Shown here in pieces: positions 5,717-6,815 of a DNA stretch of 6,815 nucleotides. Source of the DNA: Planctomycetota bacterium (GTDB taxonomy: Bacteria; Planctomycetota; Phycisphaerae; Tepidisphaerales; Tepidisphaeraceae); assembly GCA_029777755.1 (NCBI GenBank), contig JAKORQ010000069.1, forward strand, positions 1 to 6,815, read 5' to 3'. Below the pieces are notes generated by a model, which worked only from the letters and a program-made list of their open reading frames with translations, made no database searches and had not been told where the DNA came from. Within the stretch, counting starts at the first letter, position 1; the number at the start of each line of letters is the position of its first letter. The translations under genes were made by a program, and so were the position numbers.

Positions 5717-6815
5717 TCACGTCAGGATTGAGGCATCCGGCTCAAGTATCCCCTCGATCCTCCGCAACAGGTTGTCGCGGACCACATTCGCATCGAGCGC
5801 CCCAACACGCCCGGAGCCATCCAGGTCCGCAAACACGCTATATGCCGGTGACGTGATCGAAGCCGGCAATGCATTGCGTACCACGTTGTAGTCAAGTGAG
5901 TTGACGCGTTCCGAATCATCCGAGTTTCCGGGCAGGACATCGATCCTGAACAGGAAGTCGCCGCCAGGTGAACCATTACCCGAGGGGAAGGTGTCAGCGC
6001 TATTCGTCCACTCGCCATCCAGGAGGAGCCCGGCGCGATCGCGGATACCTGACTGTCCCGTGCCGCTCAATCGCAGCAGATACTTATCCCACTCCAGCGC
6101 GGCCGAGATCTTGATCTTGAGCGCCATGCCGTCATCGCTGAGTTCTGTGACGATCGGCACCGTGCTCTCAAGCCTGCCGCTTATCAGCGCAGCCGAGATG
6201 GCCGAGGCCTCGATCGGTTCACTGAACGTCAGAGCAATCTCGTCGATATTGCTCCATGGCAGGTCGCGCAACTGGCCCAGGCCATCGGGGATGGCGTAGC
6301 CATATTCACTACTACCCATGCCGTTGGCCTGCAGGTAATCCAGCAGGCTTTGGGACCACGCGCTGCCCCTGGCAAACACACCCGTTACTCGTGGCGCCTC
6401 GGCGGGCGCATTGATGGTGATGGAGTAGCTGTCGGCATAGAAACCGATGTCGCTGAAAACCTCGATGTAATAGGTCTGCCCCTTCACGACATTGAAGCTG
6501 ATGCTGTTATCTGCCCCGTCAGCGTCAGCGATGGGCGAAAGGCTGCTGTCATAGGCAACGAAAGTCATGTAGGGGATGCCAGCCCAGAAGCCTTCGTCGT
6601 AATCAAGCGTGATGGTCACTTCGCCGCTGGCGTCGGCGGTGAACTTGAACACATCGGTGTCCAGGCCACTGTGCAGCGTCAGATTTTCAATTGTGCGGCT
6701 GCCACCGACGAAACCAAGGTCAGATGCGGTTGCTGGTGTCTCATTGGGTGACGCCTGATCGTAAGCATCAGGCAAGAGCACCCGGAACTTTGTCACACTT
6801 GTAAGCAGGTTCTGC
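5717..6815 (-). CDS. Large secreted surface protein, PPC-like and dockerin-like domains (5' partial)
   Basis: This is the C-terminal 365 or so residues of a protein that continues past the right edge; the frame has no stop up to 6815. A GTG at 6796 is probably internal, because a domain begins almost at once and no signal peptide or ribosome binding site is present. Counting from that GTG, residues 12-130 resemble a bacterial pre-peptidase C-terminal (PPC) domain: SPNETPATASDLG, then LDTDVFKF and a YYIEVF strand. Residues 136-288 (from VTGVFARGSAW to GGDFLFRIDVLPG) match a surface-protein module I recall from planctomycetes. Two EF-hand/dockerin-type calcium loops end it, N291-D302 and D324-D335. 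The second fits the D-x-D-G-S-G consensus well; the first has Asn at position 1 and Glu instead of Gly at position 6. There is no PEP-CTERM tail. The missing N-terminus may hold an enzyme, since PPC domains often trail secreted peptidases. Confidence 0.8.
   Translation of the reverse strand, partial: QNLLTSVTKFRVLLPDAYDQASPNETPATASDLGFVGGSRTIENLTLHSGLDTDVFKFTADASGEVTITLDYDEGFWAGIPYMTFVAYDSSLSPIADADGADNSISFNVVKGQTYYIEVFSDIGFYADSYSITINAPAEAPRVTGVFARGSAWSQSLLDYLQANGMGSSEYGYAIPDGLGQLRDLPWSNIDEIALTFSEPIEASAISAALISGRLESTVPIVTELSDDGMALKIKISAALEWDKYLLRLSGTGQSGIRDRAGLLLDGEWTNSADTFPSGNGSPGGDFLFRIDVLPGNSDDSERVNSLDYNVVRNALPASITSPAYSVFADLDGSGRVGALDANVVRDNLLRRIEGILEPDASILT

Noticed and set aside
6753..6773. 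Inverted repeat GCCTGAT-N7-ATCAGGC, resembling the palindrome after queA
   Set aside because: It lies within coding sequence for LPDAYDQ. Similar GCATCAGGC strings at 5077 and 5532 also encode ordinary codons, so chance and codon use suffice.
1..6815. CRISPR array, tRNA, rRNA, insertion sequence or defence cluster
   Set aside because: No direct-repeat array, cloverleaf-like sequence, transposase motif or terminal inverted repeats were seen. The genes present are housekeeping, metabolic or cell-surface types.

Overview
The window most likely comes from a planctomycete, probably of the Phycisphaerae or a related class. The GC content is moderately high (about 60 % by eye). The right end encodes a surface protein with a paired dockerin-like C-terminus and an architecture I recall from Planctomycetota. 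A small secreted protein with a PEP-CTERM sorting tail lies next to it. The phylum call rests on recognised protein style, not on a marker gene.

Layout from left to right. (1) Positions 42-1064, plus strand: a DHH/DHHA1 phosphoesterase of the NrnA-like superfamily. Its frame is open to the left edge. (2) Positions 1076-1369, minus strand: a 97-residue DUF2103-like protein, tail-to-tail with the first gene. It is preceded by a TATAAT box and a perfect 13-bp hairpin (1389-1421). (3) Positions 1451-2623, minus strand: a cytosolic Gfo/Idh/MocA NAD(P)-dependent oxidoreductase with a very good ribosome-binding site. (4) Positions 2624-2747: a divergent intergenic region carrying candidate promoters for both flanking genes and several short palindromes. 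(5) Positions 2748-3839, plus strand: a long LOG-family nucleotide-binding protein. (6) Positions 3911-4951, plus strand: queA, the queuosine-tRNA enzyme, apparently intact. (7) Positions 4994-5030: a classic intrinsic terminator reading leftward. (8) Positions 5036-5644, minus strand: a PEP-CTERM secreted protein. (9) Positions 5717-6815, minus strand: the C-terminal part of a large secreted protein with a PPC-like domain, a planctomycete-type surface domain and two EF-hand/dockerin loops. It runs off the right edge.

The left 5 kb is ordinary housekeeping and metabolic sequence: nucleotide turnover, a sugar dehydrogenase, tRNA modification. LOG and queA may be co-transcribed, but 71 bp separates them. 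The two right-hand genes form a likely export unit, read leftward into the shared terminator. The dockerin-like protein lies upstream of a PEP-CTERM protein whose beta-rich ectodomain has a loosely cohesin-like pattern.

I found no mobile element, CRISPR array, tRNA or rRNA, and no clear new defence or biosynthetic system. The points most worth a second look are the dockerin-like/PEP-CTERM pair, the apparent leaderless starts of the plus-strand genes, and the hairpin plus TATAAT in front of the DUF2103-like gene. No stretch over 300 bases lacks a gene.
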